Assembly (NCBI GenBank): GCA_014380825.1
Contig: JACMJD010000510.1
Coordinates: 1-9,040, forward strand
DNA from: Phycisphaerae bacterium
GTDB lineage: Bacteria; Planctomycetota; Phycisphaerae; Tepidisphaerales; Tepidisphaeraceae
DNA: 9,040 nucleotides
Reading direction: 5' to 3'
Position numbers and translations under genes: made by a program. How positions within the stretch are numbered: the stretch's first letter is position 1; the number at the start of each line of letters is the position of its first letter. Below are positions 1 through 7,439 of the stretch, one piece after another. The notes below the pieces were generated by a model that searched no databases, was not told the DNA's origin, and saw only the letters and a list, made by a program, of their open reading frames with translations.

Positions 1-613
1 ACGGCGTGCCGTCAGACTTCATATAGATCTTGCCGGTGGTCGTCGCGTAGGCGGTGAGGTTGTTGAGCACCAGGTCCCAGCGGATCCGCGGCGAATATCC
101 GAATGCGGTGGCGCTACGCATCAGCGTGACGGAAAAGTTCTGATCGCTCAGCGGCTTCAAGCCGAGCTCGGCCGCTACTTTCGCTTTGGCGTACGCGGTG
201 TACGGGTGAAACGTGCCGGTCTCGTCGATGAAATCATCGCCGGCAACGCCGTAGTTGCTGCACGTGCTGCTGAAGATGAAATGCCGCACGCCCGCCTGCT
301 TGGCCATCTCACCGAGCTTCACGGTGGCGCGGTTGTTGATCTCGTCGGTCAGCTCGCCGCTGTAATTACCCAGCGGATCGTTGCTCAGCGCGGCAAGGTG
401 CATCAGGCAGTCGAAGCCGCGCAGTTCGGCGACCGTCGCCTGGCGGATGTCTTTGCGGATGTTCTTCACGTCGGCGATCTGCCGCGCGTCACCGAACGTG
501 CAGCGGCTGTACCAGTCCGCATCCATGCCGGTGACGTCATGGCCCTTCTTCAAGAGCATGGGGACCAACGCCGTGCCGATGTATCCGAGATGTCCGGTGA
601 CCAGGATCTTCAT
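1..613 (-). CDS. NAD-dependent epimerase/dehydratase (extended SDR), partial, C-terminus off the left edge
   Basis: The minus strand is open from an ATG at 613 to the window edge, giving the first 204 residues; no stop is reached. The N-terminus starts MKILVTGHLGYIG, the Rossmann glycine motif TGxxGxxG (residues 6-13) that binds NAD(P) in extended short-chain dehydrogenases. The strand-4 motif HLAALSNDP (about 72-80), the serine/threonine region SSTCSNYG (115-122) and the catalytic Y141-x3-K145 are all present. The family acts on nucleotide sugars (epimerisation, 4,6-dehydration or reduction) in the cytosol. The substrate cannot be read from sequence, but the gene lies 33 bp downstream of rfbF, so a CDP-activated hexose is a reasonable inference. 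A purine-rich GATGAGAAG sits just before the ATG and supports the start. Complete family members are usually about 300-340 residues, so roughly a third is missing here because of the window edge, not damage. Confidence 0.93.
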   Translation of the reverse strand, partial: MKILVTGHLGYIGTALVPMLLKKGHDVTGMDADWYSRCTFGDARQIADVKNIRKDIRQATVAELRGFDCLMHLAALSNDPLGNYSGELTDEINNRATVKLGEMAKQAGVRHFIFSSTCSNYGVAGDDFIDETGTFHPYTAYAKAKVAAELGLKPLSDQNFSVTLMRSATAFGYSPRIRWDLVLNNLTAYATTTGKIYMKSDGTP

Positions 614-646
614 AAGCTTCTCATCCGTGAATCTTCCGTGAGTCCT

Positions 647-1432
647 TTACTTCGCTTTTCCCTGCAACCACGCCGCCCACGGCGCGCTGCCCGAGTCCCA
701 TAACGACTCGAGCAACCGCTTGTCGCGGATTGTATCCATGCACTGCCAGAATCCCGTGTGTCGATACGCCATCAACTGCCCGTCGCGCGCCAGCTTTTCC
801 ATGGGCTCTTTTTCCCACGCCGTGCCGTCGCCTTCGATGTACTCGAATGCCTGCGGCTCGAGGACGAAGAACGCGCCGTTGATCCACCCTTCGCTGGTCT
901 GCGGCTTTTCGCTGAATTCCTTCACGCGATCGCCGTCGAACACCATGCATCCGAACCGCGCCGGCGGACGCACGGCGGTGACCGTCGCGAGCTTGCCGTG
1001 GCTCTTATGGAACGCCAGCAGCTCCTTGATGTTCACGTCGCTCACGCCGTCGCCCCAGGTGAGCATGAATCGTTCGTTGCCGACGAACCGCTGCAAGCGC
1101 TTGATGCGCCCGCCGGTCTGCGTGGTCGTGCCGGTGTCAACCAGGTCGATCGTCCAGTCGGGCCGGCGATTGCCGTGCCGCAGCACGTCGCCGCTGCCGA
1201 CCTGCACGGTCAGATCGCTCTCGGTCAGGCCGTAGTCGATCATGTAGCGTTTGATGTACTCGCCCTTGTAGCCCAGGGCGATGACGAACTCGTTGAAGCC
1301 GAAGTGCGCGTACTGCATCATGATGTGCCAGAGGACCGGACGCCCGCCGACCTCGACCATCGGCTTGGGGCGGACATCGGTTTCCTCGGCCAGGCGCGTG
1401 CCCATCCCGCCTGCTAGAATGGCTACTTTCAT
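647..1432 (-). CDS. rfbF: Glucose-1-phosphate cytidylyltransferase
   Basis: The 261-residue protein transfers CMP from CTP to alpha-D-glucose 1-phosphate, giving CDP-glucose and pyrophosphate in the cytosol. CDP-glucose is the precursor of CDP-3,6-dideoxyhexoses and related branched sugars. It shows the nucleotidyltransferase signature LAGGMGTRL (6-14), RPKPMVEVGGRP (21-32, with K23), TWGDGVSDV (125-133, whose acidic residues should bind the metal), EKP (175-177) and the C-terminal FWQCMDT (228-234, D233). Length matches the RfbF family (about 257). The ORF stays open to 1504, but the conserved N-terminus begins at the ATG at 1432, where GGGACGG lies a few bases upstream; the longer form would add 24 unconserved residues. 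It lies 40 bp after the GT2 gene and 33 bp before the SDR gene, which suggests cotranscription. Glucose-1-phosphate thymidylyltransferases and UTP-dependent enzymes share the fold, but the overall motif pattern fits the CTP enzyme best. Confidence 0.93.
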   Translation of the reverse strand: MKVAILAGGMGTRLAEETDVRPKPMVEVGGRPVLWHIMMQYAHFGFNEFVIALGYKGEYIKRYMIDYGLTESDLTVQVGSGDVLRHGNRRPDWTIDLVDTGTTTQTGGRIKRLQRFVGNERFMLTWGDGVSDVNIKELLAFHKSHGKLATVTAVRPPARFGCMVFDGDRVKEFSEKPQTSEGWINGAFFVLEPQAFEYIEGDGTAWEKEPMEKLARDGQLMAYRHTGFWQCMDTIRDKRLLESLWDSGSAPWAAWLQGKAK

Positions 1433-1472
1433 AGTCCCGTCCCAGTACACCGCGAGCACGAACACCAACGAA

Positions 1473-2486
1473 CTACACCGACTTCCGCGGCGAATCGACT
1501 TCATCGATCGGATCGGGCCGCATGCGATCGATTATCGGTGAAAGAAGCTGCTCCAATGCGACAATGCAGTCGCGCGCGAGCTTCGGCACGTTTAACACTG
1601 TCCAGATCGCCATCACTCCGTAACATTTCATCGCTTCGACGAATCCCAATTTCGTCGCGCGGATCGACGCGAAATATTCTCGCATCAGCCGCCACTCCGG
1701 GTACGTCACTTTTCCTTTGAGTTTCGAATCCCACCATTCCGGCGGCGGAAACGGGCCGGTGCCCAGATAGCGGCTGAGCAGCGCTCGCCCATGCGCGTCT
1801 TTCAGGCGGCTGGGAAGCTGCTGCATCGACTGACTCGGATGCGACCGCGACAGGAACAGCCGCGGCTCCAGCTCTACGTATCGGCCCAGCAGTGCCATGC
1901 GTACGATTAAGACACTGTCACCTCGCGCATAACTTCCTTCCAGCGGCGTTTTCGCCAGCGCGCTGGCGCGCATCAGTCCGAAGATTTCGCAGGCGCGGTG
2001 GTGGCGATGCTTCACCAACACCAGCTCTGCAAATCTTCTCGACGGTTTCGCGGCGTCGGTGCGTAGGCGAAAATCGTAATTCTCGATAAACGCGCCTTTG
2101 TCATCGATGATCTTCGTCTTCGGATAGGCGCAGACGATGGTCGGATCGGCATCCAGCGCTTTGACGCACTCGGCGAGATATTCGGGCGCGATCATGTCGT
2201 CGTGCGCGTGCCAGCGGAAATATTCACCGCGCGCCAACTGAAATCCGATGTTGTGATTGCCCGCCGGTCCGATATCCGTTTCGTTGCGGTGATAGCGTAC
2301 GCGCGGATCCCGCGCGGCGAGCTCGCGAACGATCTGCTCGGTCGCGTCGGTTGACGCGTTGTCGCAGACGATCAGCTCCCAGTCGGTGAACGTCTGGGCC
2401 ATGATCGATTCGATCGCCTCGCGGACGTACTTCTGCCCGTTGCGAACGGGCATTCCGATGCTCACCCGCGGTTTCTGGTCGGTCAT
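1473..2486 (-). CDS. Family 2 (GT-A) glycosyltransferase
   Basis: This 337-residue protein begins with the GT2 nucleotide-sugar fold: VSIGMPVRNGQKY (8-20), then SIMAQTFTDWELIVCDNAST (27-46) with D42, and a DxD-type metal/UDP site in RWHAHDDMIAP (91-101; H95-D96-D97). These features mark an inverting cytosolic enzyme that adds one sugar from an NDP-sugar to a lipid-linked acceptor. The C-terminal part has no long hydrophobic helix of the polymerising kind and probably sets acceptor specificity, so donor and acceptor cannot be named. The ATG at 2486 is preceded by GGGAG about 9 bases upstream. That site is partly inside a small inverted repeat (see separate entry). It lies 81 bp after the GT4 gene and 40 bp before rfbF, so it is probably in the same operon and contributes one linkage of the repeat unit. 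Confidence 0.93.
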   Translation of the reverse strand: MTDQKPRVSIGMPVRNGQKYVREAIESIMAQTFTDWELIVCDNASTDATEQIVRELAARDPRVRYHRNETDIGPAGNHNIGFQLARGEYFRWHAHDDMIAPEYLAECVKALDADPTIVCAYPKTKIIDDKGAFIENYDFRLRTDAAKPSRRFAELVLVKHRHHRACEIFGLMRASALAKTPLEGSYARGDSVLIVRMALLGRYVELEPRLFLSRSHPSQSMQQLPSRLKDAHGRALLSRYLGTGPFPPPEWWDSKLKGKVTYPEWRLMREYFASIRATKLGFVEAMKCYGVMAIWTVLNVPKLARDCIVALEQLLSPIIDRMRPDPIDEVDSPRKSV

Positions 2487-2497
2487 GCTACATCACT

Positions 2498-2512
2498 CCC
2501 GAGCGCCTCGGG
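2498..2512 (-). promoter_or_regulatory. GC-rich 6-bp hairpin overlapping the GT2 ribosome-binding site
   Basis: The minus strand reads CCCGAG-GCG-CTCGGG, a perfect 6-bp stem with a 3-base loop, followed by AGTGATGTAGC and the ATG at 2486. The last three G bases of the stem are the start of the GGGAG Shine-Dalgarno candidate. Folding in the mRNA would partly hide this site and could lower or tune translation. The hairpin is small, has no T-run for termination, and regulation is inferred only. Confidence 0.35.
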
Positions 2513-2567
2513 CACATTGCACGTGAATATGACGACGCGATCGCACGCACGGTTCCCGGATAAAGGT

Positions 2568-3740
2568 TCATCGTGCAGCGGCGAGCGCGTGCTCGTACGC
2601 CTTTATCAGCATCGGATAATTCCGATCGGCGGTGTAGGTGCGCAGGAACTCCTCGCGCGCACCTGTCCGCAGGTCCGATAACAATGCTCGCTGACCGAAA
2701 GTCTCTTCCACGTGATGTGCCAACTGCGCCGAGTTCCCAGCCTCAAAGAGCCGCCCAGTCTTCCCGTCTCTCACCAGTTCCGCCATCGACCCTAGATTGG
2801 AGGCGATGACCGGAGTTCCGGACGCGAAGGATTCGATGATCGTTCGCGGCAGCCCTTCATACCAGAGCGACGGAAAGATCAAAGCCTCGGCACGTCCGAG
2901 AACATTATACACCTCTACCATCGCACGCCTTCCTAGCCAATCGACGCCGGCATCTATTACAACCTTGTCACTTAAACCTGTACGCATCGGGCCGTCACCT
3001 AGGATTTTTAGCGGAATGCGGCCGCCAAGATGCTTGGTCCATGCTTCCAGCAGGGTCGAGATCCCTTTTTCCGGTGAAAGCCTCCCTATGAACACGGCGT
3101 AGCCCCCGCCACCCGGGCCCTGGCCGGGGTCTGGCGCTACAAAATTCGGCTTTACGACGATCTTTTGCTCCGGAAGCCCGCCTTGTATGAATTTGCGCTT
3201 GGAGAATTCCGTGAGCGCGATGTACACGTCTACCGCGTCTCGCCACGTGCCCTTCGCGCGGTGATACGAAAGCATCCCGGCAGTAACTGCGCTGGCGGAT
3301 CTGCTATCCCGGTAACACGCGTGTACCACCGCCGGCCACGGCACGGACTTGCACAGGCATTCTTCGCACACGTGGCCATCGCGGAAGAACGTGGCCGCGG
3401 GACACAGCAGCCGGAAGTTGTGCAGCGTCTGAACCACCCGCGCCCCGCTGTCGCGCGCCGCGTAATACGCCGCGGGGGAGATCAGCGGGAACGTATTGTG
3501 GAAATGTGCGATCTCGATCTGCTCTTTGCGGCAGATCTCGGCAATTCGCTCATACGCGTCGTCGTTCCACAGCGTCTTGCGCGCCAGTGTCAGCTTTCCG
3601 AGACCCGCCACCGCGTCGTTGTGGACGTTGAAGACGGTCACGTGGTTGCCATTTGCGCGCAGCATCGCGACCTCGTCGGCGAAGACCTGATCTTCGCCGC
3701 CGGGTTGCTGATAATAATTGTGAACAACGAGAATGTTCAT
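2568..3740 (-). CDS. Family 4 (GT-B) glycosyltransferase
   Basis: The 390-residue protein is a retaining GT4 enzyme that transfers a sugar from an NDP-sugar to the growing lipid-linked oligosaccharide at the cytosolic membrane face. The N-terminal domain opens with MNILVVHNYYQQPGGEDQVF (1-20) and contains AHFHNTFPLISP (78-89) and TLHNFRLLCP (105-114). The C-terminal donor domain has FIGRLSPEKG (217-226), ILGDGP (246-251) and the diagnostic E-x7-E in EGLPRTIIE (E295, E303), followed by SGTPVIAS. A cysteine cluster (C113, C125, C128, C130, C142) lies in the acceptor domain and could bind a metal or form a structural knot. The reading frame is open nine codons further, to an ATG at 3767; neither start has a good ribosome-binding site, and 3740 is preferred because homologous proteins begin with the conserved strand. 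Part of the gene (about 2880-3060) is some 53-57% GC, below its neighbours. Confidence 0.93.
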   Translation of the reverse strand: MNILVVHNYYQQPGGEDQVFADEVAMLRANGNHVTVFNVHNDAVAGLGKLTLARKTLWNDDAYERIAEICRKEQIEIAHFHNTFPLISPAAYYAARDSGARVVQTLHNFRLLCPAATFFRDGHVCEECLCKSVPWPAVVHACYRDSRSASAVTAGMLSYHRAKGTWRDAVDVYIALTEFSKRKFIQGGLPEQKIVVKPNFVAPDPGQGPGGGGYAVFIGRLSPEKGISTLLEAWTKHLGGRIPLKILGDGPMRTGLSDKVVIDAGVDWLGRRAMVEVYNVLGRAEALIFPSLWYEGLPRTIIESFASGTPVIASNLGSMAELVRDGKTGRLFEAGNSAQLAHHVEETFGQRALLSDLRTGAREEFLRTYTADRNYPMLIKAYEHALAAAR

Positions 3741-3839
3741 CGGTCGCGCGCGAGCGCTTACGGACATACATCAGCCCGTCATCTATTGTCGGCTCAGCAG
3801 CGCGCAAAAAAAAGGTCGTCCCCAAAACAGGCAGCCGAA

Positions 3840-5135
3840 TCAGAAGGCGGCGGGACTCGGCGCGGGCGGCGCAGGAGGAGCGGAAATGCCGCCGTGTTTC
3901 TGCTCGAGTGAGCGGATCGCCCAGGCGTTCAGCGCCACGTGCATCGCAGCGGCGATGGTTGCGCCGATCGCCATGCCCATCAGTCCGTAACGCGCGGTCA
4001 GCGGCATGCCGATCAGCACCATCGCCAGCGTGTAGCAAAGCTGCGTGGCGAAGCTGAGCTTGGGCTGCTCGATCGCGTTCAGGAACGAGCCGCTCATTTC
4101 CTTCACGAACAACAGCAGCGTAAAGACGGTCAGGACCTGCAACACACGGGTGTGCGGCAGATAATTCTGTGCGTTGGCAGGATAAAACACCTTCAACACC
4201 GCGGCGGGCCAGATCATCGGCACGAGGAAGATCAGCGTCAGCGCGATGAGGCCGGCGAAGAGGCTCGCCGTGAACAGTCGCTTGGCGCTGAAGAGCCCGC
4301 GCCGTTCGCGCGCCCGCGCGACGGTCGGAACGATGACGCTGCCGAACGCGAGCATGAGCGGGTTCGCCAGTCGATCCACGTTGATCAGCCCCTGCGCCAC
4401 GCCGACCAGTTCGCGGCTGTGCCAGTACGCCAGGTTCCAGAAGAACAGCGAACCGGTGAACAGGCTGGTGACGTTGCCGTAGAGAACCCAGCGCGAAAAG
4501 CTCCAGTTCTTCCGCGCGAAAACAATCGCTTCCTCCACCGACGTGAGCTGCGGCCGAACCTGAATCAACTGCACGATCGCCCCCAGCGCACTGGTGACGG
4601 CGAACGCCTGGAACGCGGTCGTCAGAGTCAGCATTCCCTTCGACGCCAGCCAGGCGACGATCACCGCCTGTCCGATGTAGCTCACTGCGTCGCCCCATAC
4701 GGCCGTGCGATAGCGGACGTGCGCGATCAGCGCGCGGCGAAGTGTTTCCTGAACCTGGAACACGGTCATCGCGACCATTGCCCAGAGTCCGACGGAGATC
4801 CCTTCGATCAGCGCCCCCACCGCTAGCGCCCCGGAGCCGACGATCGGCACCAGCACCAAAGTGAGAACGAGCGCTCGCCCGGCGAGCCGCGACATGCGCT
4901 GCTGATCGGCCACCGCGCCGCGGATGATCAGCGGGAACAGCACCGTCGACGCCTGCATGCTGTTCAGGAATAACGTGAGCTCGTACAGAATCGCGTACAC
5001 GCCGAGCTGTTTCAGTCCGAGGTGGCGGGCGAGCATGAGCTGCGTAAAGAAATTTCCCGCACTGACCACGCCCTGATCACTCAGCACCCAGAAAATCTTC
5101 GTGCCGTTTGTCCGGTAGCGCTGGGCAGCGCTCAT
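3840..5135 (-). CDS. Wzx-type polysaccharide/oligosaccharide flippase (MOP superfamily)
   Basis: A very hydrophobic protein with about a dozen predicted membrane helices, of the size usual for PST/MATE-related flippases (431 residues from this start). The N-terminal helix region reads FWVLSDQGVVSAGNFFTQLM, followed by LARHLGLKQLGVYA, the pattern in which Wzx-like proteins begin their first two helices. Later short charged loops such as ARARERRG and RSLEQKHGG separate hydrophobic blocks. The expected role is to turn the undecaprenyl-PP-linked repeat unit across the inner membrane. The C-terminus ends in a proline/alanine-rich tail after the last helix. The start is uncertain: ATG at 5135 (used here), ATG at 5162 and GTG at 5180 are all in frame, with no strong ribosome-binding site at any. 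It follows the acyltransferase gene and precedes the GT4 gene by about 100 bp. A polymerase is less likely because there is no large periplasmic loop. Confidence 0.88.
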   Translation of the reverse strand: MSAAQRYRTNGTKIFWVLSDQGVVSAGNFFTQLMLARHLGLKQLGVYAILYELTLFLNSMQASTVLFPLIIRGAVADQQRMSRLAGRALVLTLVLVPIVGSGALAVGALIEGISVGLWAMVAMTVFQVQETLRRALIAHVRYRTAVWGDAVSYIGQAVIVAWLASKGMLTLTTAFQAFAVTSALGAIVQLIQVRPQLTSVEEAIVFARKNWSFSRWVLYGNVTSLFTGSLFFWNLAYWHSRELVGVAQGLINVDRLANPLMLAFGSVIVPTVARARERRGLFSAKRLFTASLFAGLIALTLIFLVPMIWPAAVLKVFYPANAQNYLPHTRVLQVLTVFTLLLFVKEMSGSFLNAIEQPKLSFATQLCYTLAMVLIGMPLTARYGLMGMAIGATIAAAMHVALNAWAIRSLEQKHGGISAPPAPPAPSPAAF

Positions 5136-5268
5136 GATGGACCACTTCGTCTGTCGGAGCATCGGCACTAAGGGGAACACGTTGTAAACCGCCCAGTCTT
5201 CTATGTTCGGTTCCGGGCCAAGCTTGCGCGGAATTTCCGAACGCTTTCAAGGACGTAAAGAAGTCGGC

Positions 5269-6570
5269 TCAATGTCCGGCGTTGGGCTGCGGAATCGCGA
5301 TCGGCGACGCCGCCAGCGGATCGCGCCCGCCCCGGGCGGCAGCGCGATCCATCGGGAAGAACGCCTTCAGTCGCAAAAAGTGTTTCTCAAACACGTGCCA
5401 ACTGATCCACGCCGCGGCCACCGTCAGGACTGTGCCCAGAACGAAGAATCCGATCTGCGCCGTCACGCTGGTAAACTCCTGCGTCGGATCCGTGAAGCCA
5501 TACACATACTTCAACAACGCGTACTTGATTGGCTGATTGAACAGGTACATCGCATAGCTGAGCTTGCCGAACAATCGCAGCACCGGATTGCTCAGCGCCC
5601 ACACGAACGGGCCGGCGCCGCCGGAAGTGATTGTCACTAACAATAATGACCCGAACATGATGCTCAGCGCGGTGTAGCCACCGATCAGGAAAGTTTTGCT
5701 GTTGACCAGCGATCCCATCTTCGCGTTCCAGCCGACGATCACCAGCGGGATCAGCCAGAGCAGGTGGATCGCATATTTGCGCATCGCCAGCACGCGCTGC
5801 GGCGCGATGCGCGTCAGGATCGCGATCATCGCACCGATCGCCAGCGGATCCATCCGGCAGAACGTCCATTGCGTGACGAACACCAGATAACCCGTGTACT
5901 GGTTGACCAATCCGCGCGCGATCATCGACATCAGGATCAAGCCCACGCAGATCTTGAGCAGCGTACGCGGACGGCAGAACCAGACGATCGCCGGCCAGAT
6001 CATGTAAAACTGTTCCTCGATGCACAGCGACCAGATCACGCCCATCGTGTGCGAGAACTCACGTGCACTTTGGTGATGGCCCTGGAACAGGTTGTAAGTG
6101 TACGTCCAATACGTCCACTCGCCGGTTGGTGGCCGGCCATAGAGGTCGTAGAAGCCGCCCATGACGCGCGGCAGGATCAGCAGGAAGACGACGAGGAACG
6201 CGTAGTACAGCGGAAAGATTCGAACCGTTCGACGAGCGTAGAAATTCTTGAAGAAGCTGCCGGCCGTCGGGCGCTTGCTCTTGGCATCGAGCAGGATGCC
6301 GGTGATCAGAAACCCCGAGAGCACGAAGAACAGGTCCACGCCCATCCAACCGAACGACCAGGTTTTCTGAATCAAGCGGATGACGGGGCCATCGCCGGTG
6401 ATCAACATGAAGTGAAAGAACAGCACGAGCAAGATCGCCAATCCGCGCACGCCATCCAAGGCGGGGATGTGGCCCTTTTGCAGCCGATCGGTGATTCCAG
6501 CTTCGTGGTCGAGCGTTCGCGGCGCACGCGTCGTGGCGGGAGTTGTTCCGATCAGCGTGCTCATCACCAT
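5269..6570 (-). CDS. Acyltransferase family 3 membrane protein (O-acyltransferase)
   Basis: This 433-residue protein belongs to the acyltransferase-3 family (OatA/OafA/WecH group), inner-membrane enzymes that move acetyl or other acyl groups onto sugar hydroxyls of polysaccharides. The core begins at IPALDGVRGLAILLVLFFHF (35-54), with the family R-x10-H motif as R42 and H53. Next come GVDLFFVLSGFLITG, then FYARRTVRIFPLYY, then WSLCIEEQFYMIWP, all in the expected order, and roughly ten membrane helices. A 34-residue polar N-terminus precedes the first helix and a short proline-rich tail follows the last; there is no fused SGNH domain, so the two-domain OafA layout is absent. Its start reads ATGGTGATG at 6570-6562, so initiation at the third codon is also possible; no clear Shine-Dalgarno motif is seen. 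It lies 52 bp after the GT26 gene. It probably acylates a sugar of this polysaccharide; the acceptor is unknown. Confidence 0.93.
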   Translation of the reverse strand: MVMSTLIGTTPATTRAPRTLDHEAGITDRLQKGHIPALDGVRGLAILLVLFFHFMLITGDGPVIRLIQKTWSFGWMGVDLFFVLSGFLITGILLDAKSKRPTAGSFFKNFYARRTVRIFPLYYAFLVVFLLILPRVMGGFYDLYGRPPTGEWTYWTYTYNLFQGHHQSAREFSHTMGVIWSLCIEEQFYMIWPAIVWFCRPRTLLKICVGLILMSMIARGLVNQYTGYLVFVTQWTFCRMDPLAIGAMIAILTRIAPQRVLAMRKYAIHLLWLIPLVIVGWNAKMGSLVNSKTFLIGGYTALSIMFGSLLLVTITSGGAGPFVWALSNPVLRLFGKLSYAMYLFNQPIKYALLKYVYGFTDPTQEFTSVTAQIGFFVLGTVLTVAAAWISWHVFEKHFLRLKAFFPMDRAAARGGRDPLAASPIAIPQPNAGH

Positions 6571-6622
6571 GAGACTTTAATCGGGGAAACCCCTACCGCA
6601 ACCCCATAATTTCTCACGCTGA

Positions 6623-7417
6623 TTATTCGTATCGCTTGAGCTTCAGCTTCTGAATCGCGAAGTGCCAGACAAATCGAGGATTGTTCTTCAGATACCGCTT
6701 CCATAGCCGTCTTGGCTCGGTGACGAGGCGGAAGAACCATTCCATGCCGATCTTCTGCATCCACGCCGGCGCCTGCTTCTTCAGGCCCGCGTGGAAATCG
6801 AACGCCGCGCCCACGCCCACCATCACCGGCGCTTCTAGGCGGCCGATATGCCCGCTCATCCATTTTTCCTGCTTCGGCGTGGACAGGCCAACCCACACGA
6901 TGTCCGGCTTGGCGGCGTTGATCTGCTCGATCAACGCACGATCTTCCTCATCGGTCATCTTCCGAAATGGCGGGCAATGTGTGCCGACCACCTGCATCGC
7001 CGGGAATCGCTCGAGCAGTTTCTGCTTGAGCAGTTCCGCCACGCCTTCGCCGCCGCCGTAGAAGTAATGACGATAATTCTTCGCCACGCCCTCGCCGCAA
7101 ACCTTGAGCATCAGGTCGGGCCCATACACGCGCCGCACGTGCGAATTGCCCGCAAGCCGATTCGCCCAGACCATCGGCATGCCATCGGGCGTGACCATGC
7201 CCGCCGCGTTGTGAATCGCCTTCAGCTCAGGATTGTCCTGACTCTCCATCACGCCATGCACGCCGGTGATGCAGACGTAATTCGGCTCGCGCGATTTGAT
7301 CCAGGAATCAATCCGCGCCGCCGCCAAGTCGAGATTGACCGCGCTGATCCGCACTCCCAGCACGTTGCAGCGTTGGTCATTTCCAGGCGGAAGATCGTTG
7401 ATCACGGCGGTGGTCAT
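6623..7417 (-). CDS. WecG/TagA/CpsF family glycosyltransferase (GT26)
   Basis: The 264-residue protein matches the GT26 family, which includes WecG (ManNAcA transferase) and TagA (ManNAc transferase). These usually add the second sugar to a polyprenyl-PP-linked primer at the cytosolic membrane face. Visible motifs are VLGVRISAVNLD (19-30), YVCITGVHGV (47-56; T51), MVTPDGMPMVW (74-84; D78, the likely catalytic acid), YGPDLM (98-103), YFYGGGEGVAELL, then PDIVWVGLSTPKQEKWM and a GVGAAFDFHAG segment. The C-terminal appendage WFFRLVTEPRRLWKRYLKNN is rich in aromatic and basic residues, as in family members that use it for membrane attachment. ATG 7417 is chosen; an in-frame GTG at 7432 would begin 7 bases after the preceding ORF's stop. 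No strong ribosome-binding site is seen for either. The family assignment is firm; donor and acceptor are inferred from relatives only. Confidence 0.94.
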   Translation of the reverse strand: MTTAVINDLPPGNDQRCNVLGVRISAVNLDLAAARIDSWIKSREPNYVCITGVHGVMESQDNPELKAIHNAAGMVTPDGMPMVWANRLAGNSHVRRVYGPDLMLKVCGEGVAKNYRHYFYGGGEGVAELLKQKLLERFPAMQVVGTHCPPFRKMTDEEDRALIEQINAAKPDIVWVGLSTPKQEKWMSGHIGRLEAPVMVGVGAAFDFHAGLKKQAPAWMQKIGMEWFFRLVTEPRRLWKRYLKNNPRFVWHFAIQKLKLKRYE

Positions 7418-7439
7418 GTTGAGAGAAGTCACATCGAAA

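Noticed and set aside
3768..3839. Possible terminator between the flippase and GT4 genes (run of eight A on plus, T on minus)
   Set aside because: No convincing stem directly precedes the T-run, and the gap is short within a co-directional cluster.
3939..4826. Long plus-strand ORF of 295 residues opposite the flippase
   Set aside because: Rich in Arg, His, Asp, Gln and Glu with no hydrophobic core, as expected from the antisense of a high-GC membrane-protein gene. The flippase on the other strand has coherent membrane helices.
5229..5239. CGGAATTTCCG palindrome upstream of the flippase as an operator
   Set aside because: Eleven bases of dyad symmetry, occurring once, with no nearby promoter elements; likely chance.
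6583..6593. GGGG-AAA-CCCC hairpin between the GT26 and acyltransferase genes
   Set aside because: Only four base pairs with a 3-base loop and no T-run; it is too weak to call a terminator or regulator.
5764..6609. Plus-strand ORF of 281 residues opposite the acyltransferase
   Set aside because: Extremely charged composition and no family motif. The minus strand encodes a clear acyltransferase-3 protein.
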